Shown: positions 36,732 to 46,055 of the stretch, piece after piece
How positions within the stretch are numbered: position 1 is the stretch's first letter
Layout: every line of letters starts with the position of its first letter
Assembly: GCF_002561455.1 (NCBI RefSeq)
Contig: NZ_NTUP01000003.1
Span: 1 to 64,000, forward strand
Length of the DNA: 64,000 nucleotides
DNA from: Bacillus sp. AFS015802
GTDB lineage: Bacteria; Bacillota; Bacilli; Bacillales; Bacillaceae_B
Reading direction: 5' to 3'
Notes under the pieces: model-generated
Told to the model about the DNA's origin: nothing
The model's database searches: none
What the model saw: the letters and a program-made list of their open reading frames with translations, nothing else
Program-made: the position numbers and the translations under genes

Positions 36732-37523
36732 ATGAAATATATACAATTTTTTATCACGCTTTTCTTATTTCTCATTTTAGTACCTCAACCACTAATCGCA
36801 GTCGAGTCGACGTCTCCGATGAACGAGCTGGATGACATTTCAGATCAGGCCTTGCAAATGACAAAGGCTGGCAGATATGAAGAAGCCAAACATCTGTTGG
36901 TTTACTTCTCGGATGAATTTGCCTCTTTGAGTGCCCAACGGTCCTTCTCAATGGATGAGCTTAGAATACTCACCATCTCACATAATCTCGCGGTGGAAAG
37001 GATCAATCAAACATCTGCGGACCTTGAACAGAAGGTGAATGCGGTTACTACGTTCCGACTGGTGATGGATGCTTTAAACAGCAAGCATCAGCCATTGTGG
37101 GTTGAAATGGAAGACCCGATCATGGAAGCTTTCAATGGTGTAAAGGTCGCTGCGGAAAATGGCAACGCAGATGACTACCATGCGACGTTGAATGTATTTT
37201 TGTCAAAATATAATATCATTCAACCGAGTATCAAATTAGATATCCCGGTTGAGCGTTCCCAATCACTGGATGCCAGAATTTCTTACTTGGATCATTACCG
37301 CCAGGATGTGCTGGAGGGAGGGGAGACGATGAGTGAATTGACCGCCTTGGAAACAGATCTCCAAAAACTGTTTGAGAATATGACGGAAGATGAAGCGGAC
37401 CCTTCCCTTTGGTGGGTCATCATTTCGACGGGCAGTATCATCGTTTCTACATTATCTTATGTAGGTTGGAGAAAATATAAGGGGCAGGGTGAAGTGAAAA
37501 AGTCAGAACGCCAAAAAAATTGA
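36732..37523 (+). CDS. ypjB: Sporulation protein YpjB
   Basis: A 263-residue protein with an N-terminal signal sequence (about residues 1-23), an extracytoplasmic, mostly helical region and a C-terminal transmembrane helix (about residues 229-247) followed by a short basic tail. It is the YpjB family, linked to sporulation in B. subtilis. The hairpin over its ribosome-binding site suggests translational control or protection. The next gene, a membrane zinc peptidase, follows after 59 bases. Confidence 0.88.
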   Translation: MKYIQFFITLFLFLILVPQPLIAVESTSPMNELDDISDQALQMTKAGRYEEAKHLLVYFSDEFASLSAQRSFSMDELRILTISHNLAVERINQTSADLEQKVNAVTTFRLVMDALNSKHQPLWVEMEDPIMEAFNGVKVAAENGNADDYHATLNVFLSKYNIIQPSIKLDIPVERSQSLDARISYLDHYRQDVLEGGETMSELTALETDLQKLFENMTEDEADPSLWWVIISTGSIIVSTLSYVGWRKYKGQGEVKKSERQKN

Positions 37524-37582
37524 CAGTGCGCTTTTACCGCTATAAAATTTAGGTATCTAAACATCTGGAGGTTTATACGATA

Positions 37583-38263
37583 ATGGCAGGATTTTTAATT
37601 TACTTTTTACTCATTGCTCTTATTCCGATCGGAGCTCAGATGCGTGTAAAGAGTACCTTTAAGAAATATTCAAGAGTAGCAACCACTTCCGGCATGACCG
37701 GAAGGGAGATGGCCAGAAGGATTCTCGATGAAAATGGGCTGCACAACGTGAAGGTAGTGGAAGGCAGAGGGTTTCTGAGTGATCACTACAATCCGATGAC
37801 CAAAACGGTCGCGTTGTCACCTGATAACTATCATGGACACTCGGTGGCGGGTGCCGCAGTGGCTGCCCATGAAGTCGGCCATGCGATTCAGGATGCCGAA
37901 AGCTATGCATTTCTCAGGTTCCGCCATGCCCTTGTGCCCGTAGCGAATATTGGCTCTAATATGTCATGGATCTTTCTGATGATCGGTATTTTCACTCAAT
38001 TATCCGGGATGTTCCTGCTCGGTATCGTTTTGATGGCCGCAGGGGTTGTATTCCAATTGATCACTCTCCCCGTTGAATTCAATGCATCTTCACGGGCTAT
38101 GAATCAAATCGTTTCACTCGGATTGATCCGTAACGAAGAGGAGCGGCACGCAAGGAAAGTGTTGAATGCAGCAGCAATGACATATGTAGCGGCTGCAGCA
38201 GTGGCGATCATCGAACTGTTGAGACTGATATTGATCTTCACCGGGATGAATGGTGATGACTGA
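37583..38263 (+). CDS. Membrane zinc metallopeptidase (YugP family)
   Basis: A 226-residue membrane protein with the zincin motif HEVGH (His96-His100) set between an N-terminal membrane helix (residues 4-19) and three C-terminal hydrophobic helices. This is the YugP-type neutral zinc metallopeptidase family; the third metal ligand is probably in the following helical region. Substrates are unknown. CTGGAGG precedes the ATG. In B. subtilis the yugP gene lies elsewhere, so its pairing with ypjB here differs from the reference order. Confidence 0.88.
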   Translation: MAGFLIYFLLIALIPIGAQMRVKSTFKKYSRVATTSGMTGREMARRILDENGLHNVKVVEGRGFLSDHYNPMTKTVALSPDNYHGHSVAGAAVAAHEVGHAIQDAESYAFLRFRHALVPVANIGSNMSWIFLMIGIFTQLSGMFLLGIVLMAAGVVFQLITLPVEFNASSRAMNQIVSLGLIRNEEERHARKVLNAAAMTYVAAAAVAIIELLRLILIFTGMNGDD

Positions 38264-38272
38264 GGATAGACG

Positions 38273-38310
38273 AAAGCAGCGGGACTCATGTTTGAGTCCC
38301 GCTGCTTTTT
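38273..38310. terminator. Bidirectional terminator between peptidase gene and ypjC
   Basis: AAAGCAGCGGGACTCA-TGTT-TGAGTCCCGCTGCTTT, a perfect 16-bp stem with A and T runs, serving the convergent genes. Confidence 0.93.
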
Positions 38311-38328
38311 AAATTAGATGGATTTTAT

Positions 38329-39198
38329 CTAGTCATGCAAAGGATTCTTGTCTGCATCGAGTGTGAATCCCTCTCCAAGCACATCGTGGACGACGGTGAC
38401 GGATACGAAGGCGTGGGGATCGACGCTTGTAATGATATTTTTAAGCCGTACTATTTCATTTTTTCCGACAACACAGTAAAGAACTTCCCTATCCTGCTTC
38501 GTAAATGAGCCGTGGCCCCGTAATACGGTCACTCCCCGGTCCATTTTTTCATTGATGACAGCGGCGATTTCTTCATGACTTTCGGAAATGATCATGGCAC
38601 CCCTGGCGGAATATGCCCCTTCCTGCATGAAGTCGATGACCCTTGCCGCCACAAATACGGCCACAAGCGTGTACATGGCTTCCCGGTATTCCAGATACGT
38701 AATGAGAGAAGCTCCGATGACGACGGCATCAAACATGAACATCGTCTTACCCATGCTCCACCCTATGTATTTATGGGCAAGTCTGGCGATGATATCGACG
38801 CCGCCTGTCGTACCGCCGTATCTGAAAATGATCCCTAGTCCGATCCCGATGAAGACACCAGCGAACAAAGCAGCAAGAAACAGGTCTCCTTCCAGGTTGA
38901 TGGTCATTTGATACCGCTGGAAGATCCATAGGAATACTGAAAGAGCAACCGTTCCGATCACCGTATAATAGAAGGCTTTCTTTCCGAGAAGCTTCCATCC
39001 CAGGAAGAATAGGGGTATATTTAAGGCAAGGTTGGAGTATGACGGGTCAATATCAAATAAGAAATAAAGGATAAGCGTAATTCCCGTGAATCCACCTTCA
39101 GCCAGCTTATTTTGGATATTAAAATGAACAAGACCAAATGCAAATATAGCAGAACCTAATAAAATGAACAAAATATTTTTTAAGCGTAATCCCAACAT
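38329..39198 (-). CDS. ypjC: YitT family membrane protein YpjC
   Basis: A 289-residue protein of the YitT/DUF161 family with about five transmembrane helices and a C-terminal cytosolic DUF2179 domain (about residues 200-280; contains the pattern VTVLRGHGSFTKQDREVLYC). Function is unknown; transport has been proposed for the family. AAGGAGGG precedes the ATG on the minus strand. It diverges from the mazG-dapB operon, the same arrangement as ypjC in B. subtilis. Confidence 0.92.
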   Translation of the reverse strand: MLGLRLKNILFILLGSAIFAFGLVHFNIQNKLAEGGFTGITLILYFLFDIDPSYSNLALNIPLFFLGWKLLGKKAFYYTVIGTVALSVFLWIFQRYQMTINLEGDLFLAALFAGVFIGIGLGIIFRYGGTTGGVDIIARLAHKYIGWSMGKTMFMFDAVVIGASLITYLEYREAMYTLVAVFVAARVIDFMQEGAYSARGAMIISESHEEIAAVINEKMDRGVTVLRGHGSFTKQDREVLYCVVGKNEIVRLKNIITSVDPHAFVSVTVVHDVLGEGFTLDADKNPLHD

Positions 39199-39358
39199 CT
39201 GTGTTTCCCTCCTTTTATAGTATTATCCCGTTGACAGAGACATTATATAAGAAGAAAAACAAACTGGCAACGAAGAGTTATGAATTCAAACGTTATATTT
39301 GTCAAACGGGGAGGATTTAGCTAACATGATAGGAGATAATGAAGGAGTGAGGCTTCTT

Positions 39359-39712
39359 ATGGATAAAGATAAAACGATGAACCAATTGCAAAAAGAAGTG
39401 GATCAATACATAAGTCAATTCAAAGAAGGGTATTTCAGCCCATTGGCCATGGTTGCACGCCTCACCGAGGAGCTTGGTGAACTGGCGAGAGAAGTGAATC
39501 ATTACCATGGGGAAAAACCTAAAAAACGTACTGAAAAAGAAAATACGATCGAAGAGGAGCTGGGGGATCTGTTATTTGTGGTCATCTGTTTGGCCAATTC
39601 CCTGGATATCAGCCTTGAAGAGGCCCACAATACTGTAATGCATAAGTTTAATACAAGGGATAAAGATCGCTGGACGAGAATCGAAAGTGGGGATGAAGAT
39701 GGAACAAATTAA
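39359..39712 (+). CDS. ypjD: MazG-type nucleotide pyrophosphohydrolase YpjD
   Basis: Single-domain MazG protein of 117 residues, expected to hydrolyse nucleoside triphosphates to monophosphates and pyrophosphate. The metal-binding EExxE pattern is clear in [13 protein letters not shown] and EEELGDLLF with the following Asp in [10 protein letters not shown]. The ATG at 39359 follows AAGGAGTGAGG; an earlier in-frame start would add 20 residues not seen in the family. It overlaps dapB and begins the long biosynthetic operon that runs to birA. Confidence 0.9.
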   Translation: MDKDKTMNQLQKEVDQYISQFKEGYFSPLAMVARLTEELGELAREVNHYHGEKPKKRTEKENTIEEELGDLLFVVICLANSLDISLEEAHNTVMHKFNTRDKDRWTRIESGDEDGTN

Positions 39713-40469
39713 CGTCACGATTGCAGGACCAAGAGGAAGAATGGGGAGAGAAGCCGTTCAATTGGTGAAGGATACAGAACATTTCAATCTTCTTAGTGTG
39801 ATCGATCACAAAGAGGAAGTGGATCTGGATGTCCCGGTGTATACGGATATCGAAGCGTGCTTTAAGGATCGCGCTCCCCATGTGTTGATCGACTTAACGA
39901 CGCCTGAAGTCGGGTATCACCATACGAAAACGGCACTGGAATATGGGGTGAGACCCGTTGTCGGCACCACGGGTTTTTCAGCAGAGGAACTGAAAGAATT
40001 GAAGGAACTGTCAGAATCAAAATCCCTTGGATGCATCATTGCTCCCAATTTCGCGATTGGAGCCGTACTCATGATGAAATTCTCTCAAATGGCGGCAAAA
40101 TACTTCGATGATGTGGAAATCATTGAACTGCATCACGATCAAAAGTTGGATGCCCCGTCTGGTACAGCAGTGAAAACGGCGGAAATGATCAGGGAAGTAA
40201 GGCAATCGAAGGAACAGGGGCATCCTCATGAAAAGGAAACACATGCTGGCGCAAGGGGAGCAAATGTAGATGGGATGCATATCCACAGTATTCGCCTTCC
40301 GGGACTCATTGCCCACCAGCAGGTGATGTTGGGAGCAGAGGGGCAGACATTGACGATACGTCATGATTCCTTTAACCGTGGAAGCTTCATGTCGGGGGTG
40401 AAAGTTTCCGTTGAGACGGTCATGAAACTGGACACATTGGTATACGGGCTTGAAAATATATTAGACTAA
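39699..40469 (+). CDS. dapB: 4-hydroxy-tetrahydrodipicolinate reductase
   Basis: NAD(P)H-dependent reductase of the lysine/diaminopimelate pathway. The GPRGRMG nucleotide-binding motif (residues 10-16) and the substrate motif [15 protein letters not shown] are intact. I choose the ATG at 39699, after GTGGGG; two further in-frame starts (39687, 39693) lie inside that site. It overlaps mazG by 14 bases. The length is about 256 residues. The product supplies diaminopimelate for peptidoglycan and dipicolinate for spores. Confidence 0.96.
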   Translation: MEQINVTIAGPRGRMGREAVQLVKDTEHFNLLSVIDHKEEVDLDVPVYTDIEACFKDRAPHVLIDLTTPEVGYHHTKTALEYGVRPVVGTTGFSAEELKELKELSESKSLGCIIAPNFAIGAVLMMKFSQMAAKYFDDVEIIELHHDQKLDAPSGTAVKTAEMIREVRQSKEQGHPHEKETHAGARGANVDGMHIHSIRLPGLIAHQQVMLGAEGQTLTIRHDSFNRGSFMSGVKVSVETVMKLDTLVYGLENILD

Positions 40470-40481
40470 AGGGTGTGTACG

Positions 40482-40889
40482 ATGAATATTGCACTGATTG
40501 CTCATGATAAGAAAAAAGATGACCTCATTCGTTTTGTACTGGCATACAAGTCGATCATAGAAAAACACTCCCTTTTCGCAACAGGAACGACGGGAAAAAG
40601 GATCGGGGAAGAAACGGGTTTACCGATTCACCGATTCCGTTCAGGTCCCCTTGGTGGCGATCAGGAAATAGGCTCTTATATTGCCAATAATAAAATGGAT
40701 CTTATCCTTTTCTTCCGGGACCCCTTGACGGCCCAGCCGCATGAACCGGATGTATCGGCGTTGATCAGGCTTTGTGACGTGTATGCCGTTCCACTCGCGA
40801 CCAATATGGGCGCTGCTGAAGTGCTGGTGAGAGGTCTCGACAGAGGGGACATTGCATGGCGGAGTATAGTCGGGGATAAGGAGGAGTAA
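40482..40889 (+). CDS. mgsA: Methylglyoxal synthase
   Basis: Converts dihydroxyacetone phosphate to methylglyoxal and phosphate, a bypass of lower glycolysis. The 135-residue protein has the signatures [19 protein letters not shown] and PLGGDQEIG with the conserved catalytic aspartates. The ATG at 40482 follows AAAGGGTG. It sits between dapB and bshB1; since bacillithiol detoxifies methylglyoxal, co-transcription with bshB1-bshA makes biological sense, though this is inference. Confidence 0.96.
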   Translation: MNIALIAHDKKKDDLIRFVLAYKSIIEKHSLFATGTTGKRIGEETGLPIHRFRSGPLGGDQEIGSYIANNKMDLILFFRDPLTAQPHEPDVSALIRLCDVYAVPLATNMGAAEVLVRGLDRGDIAWRSIVGDKEE

Positions 40890-40890
40890 T

Positions 40891-41592
40891 GTGGATAACC
40901 AAATAGACATCCTTGCATTCGGTGCTCATGCCGACGATGTGGAAATCGGCATGGGAGGGACTCTCGCGAAATATGCTTCTGAAGGAAAGAAAATCGTCAT
41001 TTGCGATATGACCGAGGCCGAGCTGTCTTCCAACGGTACGGTTTCACTGCGGAAAGAGGAAGCCTTGAGGGCAGCGGACATATTAGGGGCCGTGAAGAGA
41101 GTCACCCTTGATGTGCCCGATCGGGGAATTTACATAACGGACGAAAACATTCAGAAGGTCGTAAACGTGATCAGGATGTATAAGCCAAAAGCGATCTTTG
41201 CTCCTTATGATAAAGACCGCCATCCTGATCACGGGAATGCTTCCCGATTGGTCAAAGAGGGTTATTTCTCTGCGGGGATCCGTAAATTTCATTCGGGCAG
41301 CCCCATCCATAAAGCTGATCACCTATATTTTTATATGATCAACGGGTTTCACAAGCCTCAATTCGTAGTGGATATCGAACCATATATACACGTGAAGATT
41401 GACAGCTTGAAAGCGTATGGCAGTCAATTCACTCAAGGACCCGGCGGGGTGTCCACTCCTTTGACAGAAGGATACATAGAAGCGGTAGAAGCAAGGGAGC
41501 GAATGATGGGGAAGGAAGCCGGATTGCGCTATGCGGAAGGATTCTTTTCTTATAACACCCTTATCTTGCATCAAGACTTGTTAGGAGAATAA
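40891..41592 (+). CDS. bshB1: Bacillithiol biosynthesis deacetylase BshB1
   Basis: Zinc-dependent N-deacetylase of the PIG-L/LmbE family that converts GlcNAc-malate to GlcN-malate. The ligands are in AHADDVEIG (His13, Asp15/16) and HPDHGNA (His114). The 233-residue length is typical. The start is GTG, with GGAGGAG upstream and its first base one after the mgsA stop. Its partner bshA follows four bases later. Confidence 0.96.
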   Translation: MDNQIDILAFGAHADDVEIGMGGTLAKYASEGKKIVICDMTEAELSSNGTVSLRKEEALRAADILGAVKRVTLDVPDRGIYITDENIQKVVNVIRMYKPKAIFAPYDKDRHPDHGNASRLVKEGYFSAGIRKFHSGSPIHKADHLYFYMINGFHKPQFVVDIEPYIHVKIDSLKAYGSQFTQGPGGVSTPLTEGYIEAVEARERMMGKEAGLRYAEGFFSYNTLILHQDLLGE

Positions 41593-41596
41593 TTGT

Positions 41597-42718
41597 ATGA
41601 AATTGAAAATAGGCATTACCTGCTATCCTACAGTAGGAGGCTCTGGTGTCGTGGCAACGGAGCTTGGTAAATTATTGGCGGAAAGGGGTCATGAAATCCA
41701 CTTCATCACCTCGAGCATCCCATTCAGATTGAACAAGATGTATCACAACATCTATTTTCATCAAGTGGAAGTCAGTCAATATTCAGTGTTTCAATATCCC
41801 CCATATGATCTGGCGCTGGCGAATAAAATGGCTGAGATAACAGAACGTGAAAATCTTGACATCCTCCATGTCCATTACGCCATTCCACATGCTGTCTGTG
41901 CCATTTTGGGCAAGCAAATGTCCGGGAGAGATGTGAAAATCGTCACCACCTTGCACGGGACCGATATTACGGTTCTCGGGTATGATCCGTCATTGACAAA
42001 GGCCATTCGTTTCGGCATCGAGAAGTCGGATGTCGTGACGGCGGTTTCTTCCGCTCTGGTGAAACAAACCCATGATTTGATCCAGCCGGATAAAGAAATA
42101 CAAACGGTATATAATTTCATTGATGAGAGGGTATACAAAGCGGTGGATTCCCGTCATCTCAGGAAAGAATATGGAATCAAGGATCACGAAAAGGTCATCA
42201 TCCACGTATCAAACTTCCGCGGGGTGAAAAGGGTGACCGATGTCGTCGCTTCCTTCAACCTGATCCAAAGAGAGATCCCTTCCAAGCTTCTTCTTGTAGG
42301 GGACGGACCTGAAATGACGGTCATATGCAAACAGGTAAGAGATCTCGGGATAGAGGATCGGGTCCTATTCCTTGGCAAACAGGATAACCTGGAAGAGCTC
42401 TATTCAATCAGCGATATCAAACTATTACTTTCAGAAAAAGAGAGCTTCGGGCTTGTTGCCCTCGAAGCGATGGCGTGCGGGGTTCCGAGCATCGGAACGA
42501 ATATAGGAGGAATTCCCGAAGTGATCAAGGACGGATATAACGGCTTTATTTGTGAAGTCGGAAACATCAATCAGGTTGCCATGAAGTCACTGCAATTACT
42601 GAAGGATGAAAAACTTCACGGCGAATTATCAAAGAACGCCCTTCATACGGCACGGACGAAATTCCATTCGAGTAAAATCGTTGAACAATATGAACAAATC
42701 TATAAAGATATCTTGTGA
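41597..42718 (+). CDS. bshA: N-acetyl-alpha-D-glucosaminyl L-malate synthase BshA
   Basis: GT4-family retaining glycosyltransferase that joins UDP-GlcNAc to L-malate, first step of bacillithiol synthesis. The protein has 373 residues with the N-terminal [16 protein letters not shown] nucleotide/acceptor loop and the C-terminal EX7E-type motif [24 protein letters not shown] precedes the ATG. It is encoded with bshB1; the final ligase BshC gene is not in this window. Confidence 0.96.
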   Translation: MKLKIGITCYPTVGGSGVVATELGKLLAERGHEIHFITSSIPFRLNKMYHNIYFHQVEVSQYSVFQYPPYDLALANKMAEITERENLDILHVHYAIPHAVCAILGKQMSGRDVKIVTTLHGTDITVLGYDPSLTKAIRFGIEKSDVVTAVSSALVKQTHDLIQPDKEIQTVYNFIDERVYKAVDSRHLRKEYGIKDHEKVIIHVSNFRGVKRVTDVVASFNLIQREIPSKLLLVGDGPEMTVICKQVRDLGIEDRVLFLGKQDNLEELYSISDIKLLLSEKESFGLVALEAMACGVPSIGTNIGGIPEVIKDGYNGFICEVGNINQVAMKSLQLLKDEKLHGELSKNALHTARTKFHSSKIVEQYEQIYKDIL

Positions 42719-42765
42719 AATGTCCGGTTTCCGTGTATAGGATTCAAGTAAGGCAGGTGTTATGA

Positions 42766-43962
42766 ATGCTACCAACCATTTTCCAACAAGCGGTTCCCGT
42801 TTTAAGAAGGCTCGAAAAGGCAGGATACGAAGCCTATTTCGTAGGAGGCTCTGTCAGGGATCATATCCTTAAAAGGCTCATCAATGATGTGGATATCGCT
42901 ACGTCTGCCTACCCCCAAGAGGTAAAAGAGATTTTCCATAAAACGGTCGATGTCGGCATCGAGCATGGAACAATCCTCGTATTGGAAGAGGGCAGAGAAT
43001 ATGAAATCACCACATTTCGCACCGAATCTGCCTATGCTGATTATAGAAGGCCTGATAAGGTGGAGTTTATCCGTTCACTTGAAGAGGATCTGAAGCGCCG
43101 TGATTTTACGATGAACAGCATGGCCATGGATGGGGACGGAAAGCTGATCGATCCCTTTCATGGCATGGAAGATATACATAAAAGATTGATCCGCACCGTG
43201 GGCTCACCGGAATCGAGGTTCTCGGAGGATGCCCTCAGGATGATGAGGGCAATCCGGTTTGTCAGTCAATTGGGATTCGGGCTCGAAACATCCACTTTTA
43301 ATGCCATCAGGGAGCACGCGGGATTGCTTCAGCACATAGCAGTGGAAAGAAAAACGATGGAATTCGAAAAGATCCTGGCAGGTAACTGGAAACAAGAAGG
43401 ACTGGATCTTCTTGCCCGTACCAGTCTGTATATCGAACTCCCAAATTTAAGAAGCCATAGAACAAAGCTTGAGGACATGGCAAAGCTTCCGGATTTGGGG
43501 GAGTTGAACAAGGATCAAGCATGGCTGCTTCTCCTGGATTATATCGAAGAAGACGATCCAAGGGATTTTCTGAAGAGCTGGAGACTTCCAGGCAATACAA
43601 TCAAGGCACTCTCCAAAGAGCTTGATATCCTAAAGGAAAGAAAAGCACGAGGCTGGACAAAGGATTTACTATATCGTGCCGGTCTTAAAGCAGCCGTGAA
43701 TGTTGAAAACGTCTATGGGGTCATGAAGACTTCCACACATTCTTCAGTTGAAGAAGTAATCGAACAGTACGATAAGCTTTCGATCACATCGAGGGAACAG
43801 CTTGATGTAACCGGCAGGGACTTAATGACATGGACGGGGCAAAAAGGAGGTCCATGGTTGAAAGAACGCTTGACAGAAATTGAATCGGCTATCATTCAGG
43901 AGACGATCCCCAATGATAAAGAAGAGATAAGGAGGTGGCTGAAAGCATGCAATCGACTATAA
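42766..43962 (+). CDS. cca: CCA tRNA nucleotidyltransferase
   Basis: Adds or repairs the CCA end of tRNAs. The class II nucleotidyltransferase head has GGSVRD (residues 27-32) and the metal-binding DVD (41-43), then RRDFTMNSMA and the nucleotide-selecting EDALRMMRAIRF (Asp/Arg template). The length of 398 residues matches B. subtilis. birA starts before its stop codon, an overlap of 16 bases, so the two are coupled. Confidence 0.96.
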   Translation: MLPTIFQQAVPVLRRLEKAGYEAYFVGGSVRDHILKRLINDVDIATSAYPQEVKEIFHKTVDVGIEHGTILVLEEGREYEITTFRTESAYADYRRPDKVEFIRSLEEDLKRRDFTMNSMAMDGDGKLIDPFHGMEDIHKRLIRTVGSPESRFSEDALRMMRAIRFVSQLGFGLETSTFNAIREHAGLLQHIAVERKTMEFEKILAGNWKQEGLDLLARTSLYIELPNLRSHRTKLEDMAKLPDLGELNKDQAWLLLLDYIEEDDPRDFLKSWRLPGNTIKALSKELDILKERKARGWTKDLLYRAGLKAAVNVENVYGVMKTSTHSSVEEVIEQYDKLSITSREQLDVTGRDLMTWTGQKGGPWLKERLTEIESAIIQETIPNDKEEIRRWLKACNRL

Positions 43963-44930
43963 GGAAAAAAGTCCTGCAAGCGCTATTCGAGTCAGATCAA
44001 GAATTTTTATCAGGACAGGCCCTTGCGGATTATGCAGGTTGTTCAAGGACGGCGATCTGGAAACATATCGAAGAGCTTCGGAAGGAAGGTTTTGTTTTGG
44101 AAGCTGTGAGGAAGAAGGGCTACCGGATCATTGAAACCCCTGATGGTGTCACAGAAAGTAAAATACGTTTAGGCCTGAAAACGAAAACATTAGGGAATGT
44201 GATCCACTATGAAGAATCCGTTCCGAGTACTCAACGCATCGCTCATACTCTTGCAAGTAATGGAGCAGAAGAAGGTACGTTGGTCATTGCAGATGAACAG
44301 ACCGCTGGAAGAGGCAGATTGATGAGGGAGTGGCATTCGTCAAAGGGCACGGGAATATGGATGAGCTTAATCTTAAAGCCGCATTTGCCTCCTCAAAAAG
44401 CCCCTCAATTCACCTTGATCGCAGCCGTGGCCGTTGTTCAGGCAATCGAGGAAGTGTCGGGGCTCCAGCCGCAAATCAAATGGCCTAATGATATCCTCAT
44501 TGATGGAAAGAAAGTGACGGGAATCCTCACGGAACTTCAAGCGGAATCGGATAAAATCAACTCGATCATTATCGGGATCGGGATGAATGTCAACCAGACG
44601 AAGGATCATTTCCCTGACGAGATTCAAAAGATTGCAACGTCTCTTTCCATCGAGGAGGGAGAAACCTTATCACGATCCCGCATCGTCCAAAGGTTGCTGG
44701 AACGTATTGAGGCACTCTATTCTCTCTATATGAAGGAAGGGTTCACCCCGATCAAGCTATTATGGGAGAGCTATGCCGTCAGTATCGGGAAGAAGATCCG
44801 GGCAAGAACCATCAATGGTACCATTGAAGGCAGGGCCCTAGGAATCACGGATGAAGGAGTCTTGAAGATCGAAGACTCCGGTGGTACCATCCATCAGATT
44901 TATTCTGCAGATATTGAAGTAAACGTATAA
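43947..44930 (+). CDS. birA: Biotin-protein ligase / biotin operon repressor BirA
   Basis: Bifunctional protein of 327 residues. The N-terminal helix-turn-helix (ALADYAGCSRTAIWKHIEEL, about residues 25-44) makes it a biotin-responsive repressor; the ligase core has the GRGRLMREWHS biotinyl-AMP loop and KWPNDILIDGKK, then a C-terminal SH3-like domain. The ATG at 43947 follows AAGGAGGTGG. A longer in-frame GTG start lies inside that site. It is the last gene of the operon before a terminator. Confidence 0.96.
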   Translation: MQSTIRKKVLQALFESDQEFLSGQALADYAGCSRTAIWKHIEELRKEGFVLEAVRKKGYRIIETPDGVTESKIRLGLKTKTLGNVIHYEESVPSTQRIAHTLASNGAEEGTLVIADEQTAGRGRLMREWHSSKGTGIWMSLILKPHLPPQKAPQFTLIAAVAVVQAIEEVSGLQPQIKWPNDILIDGKKVTGILTELQAESDKINSIIIGIGMNVNQTKDHFPDEIQKIATSLSIEEGETLSRSRIVQRLLERIEALYSLYMKEGFTPIKLLWESYAVSIGKKIRARTINGTIEGRALGITDEGVLKIEDSGGTIHQIYSADIEVNV

Positions 44931-44938
44931 ATAAATTG

Positions 44939-44984
44939 GAGCGGAATGGGAGTGTAAAACCAATACTTCCATTCCGTTCTTTTG
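44939..44984 (+). terminator. Terminator of the dapB-birA operon
   Basis: GAGCGGAATGGGAG pairs with CTTCCATTCCGTTC (minor mismatch) around a 13-base loop, followed by TTTT. Confidence 0.85.
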
Positions 44985-44993
44985 TGGTATAAT
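44985..44993 (+). promoter_or_regulatory. Extended -10 promoter of panBCD leader
   Basis: TGGTATAAT is a perfect -10 with TG extension, overlapping the tail of the birA terminator and 223 bases before panB. It predicts a transcription start near 45000. Confidence 0.6.
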
Positions 44994-44999
44994 CTTTAG

Positions 45000-45215
45000 T
45001 GGGCAGTATCCTTGGAACTGCACCTGTAAAAACGGACATTCAAACATTCAATACTATTTCTGCCTTGATCCATTATGGACTGGGACGGAGGGTCGAAACA
45101 ATGATATCAAACACTTATGATCCTTCTGTCAATTTTTCAGAAGGTTTTTTTAGTTGGGTTATGAAAGTGCTTTCATTCCGTTTCGTCACCTCTGACTGAA
45201 AAGAAGGAGGATAAT
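45000..45215 (+). ncRNA. panB leader RNA with mutually exclusive helices (attenuator)
   Basis: The predicted leader has three competing pairings: GATCC (45067-45071) with GGGTC (45090-45094); GGAGGGTC (45087-45094) with GATCCTTC (45119-45126); and the terminator CCTTCTG (45122-45128) with CAGAAGG (45138-45144). The second pairing uses part of both the first and the terminator, the layout of an antiterminator. A 5' hairpin GCAGT/ACTGC (45003-45021) and TCCA/TGGA (45069-45079) add structure. No T-box or known riboswitch core was recognised. The published pan RNA motif upstream of panBCD is a candidate, but I cannot confirm its consensus. Confidence 0.55.
45122..45151 (+). terminator. Attenuator terminator in panB leader
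   Basis: CCTTCTG, a nine-base loop, CAGAAGG and then seven T residues, 65 bases before panB and inside its predicted leader. Confidence 0.8.
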
Positions 45216-46055
45216 ATGAAGCAAACGACGGATTTTCTCAAGATGAAGAATGAAAATGAAAAGATTACCATGATTACAGCGTATGATTTTCCAAGTGCCA
45301 AAATGGCCGAGGAAGCGGGAATCGATGTCATCCTGGTGGGGGACAGCCTGGGGATGGTCGTATTAGGCTATGACTCCACGGTACCCGTGACTGTAAGCGA
45401 TATGATCCATCATACCAAAGCCGTCAAAAGAGGGGCTAAAAACACGTTTATCGTCACGGATATGCCGTTCATGTCGTACCATTTGTCGAGGGAAGAGACA
45501 CTGAAGACGGCTGCCGATATCCTCCAGCTGGGCGGGGCCCACGCCGTCAAGGTCGAGGGGGCAGCCCACGTCATCGATCGAATTCAGGACCTTACAAGTG
45601 CCGGGATTCCGGTGGTCGCTCATTTAGGGCTGACTCCGCAATCCGCAGGTGTACTTGGGGGATATAAAGTACAGGGGAAAACGGCAGACACGGCAAAGAG
45701 ATTACTCGACGACAGCATAAAATGTGAACAGGCAGGTGCCTTTGCCGTGGTGCTTGAATGTGTGCCGAAACAAATCGCCAAGGAAATCTCAGAAGCCTTA
45801 ACGATTCCTACGATTGGTATAGGGGCCGGCATAGATACCGATGGGCAGGTTTTGGTTTTCCATGACCTTGTCACTTATGGGGTGGACCGGGTGCCTAAGT
45901 TTGTCAAACAATATGGAAATGCATCTGACATCATCCATGAAAGCATAAAGAGTTATATAGAAGAAGTGAAGGGTGAAAGCTTCCCGACAGATGACCATTC
46001 CTTTTCGATGCGGGATGAAGAGCTCCATGCCCTTTATGGCGGGTTGAAAAAATGA
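45216..46055 (+). CDS. panB: 3-methyl-2-oxobutanoate hydroxymethyltransferase
   Basis: First committed step of pantothenate synthesis: transfers a hydroxymethyl group from methylene-tetrahydrofolate to ketoisovalerate. The protein has 279 residues with TIM-barrel signatures [15 protein letters not shown] (Mg-binding Asp) and VEGAAHV (about residue 110) typical of PanB. AAGGAGG precedes the ATG. Its stop overlaps the panC start (ATGA), implying translational coupling through panBCD. Confidence 0.97.
   Translation: MKQTTDFLKMKNENEKITMITAYDFPSAKMAEEAGIDVILVGDSLGMVVLGYDSTVPVTVSDMIHHTKAVKRGAKNTFIVTDMPFMSYHLSREETLKTAADILQLGGAHAVKVEGAAHVIDRIQDLTSAGIPVVAHLGLTPQSAGVLGGYKVQGKTADTAKRLLDDSIKCEQAGAFAVVLECVPKQIAKEISEALTIPTIGIGAGIDTDGQVLVFHDLVTYGVDRVPKFVKQYGNASDIIHESIKSYIEEVKGESFPTDDHSFSMRDEELHALYGGLKK

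Noticed and set aside
44999-45199. 66-codon frame in the panB leader
   Set aside because: No ribosome-binding site, and it crosses the attenuator terminator; the RNA-structure reading explains the region better. A leader peptide cannot be fully excluded.
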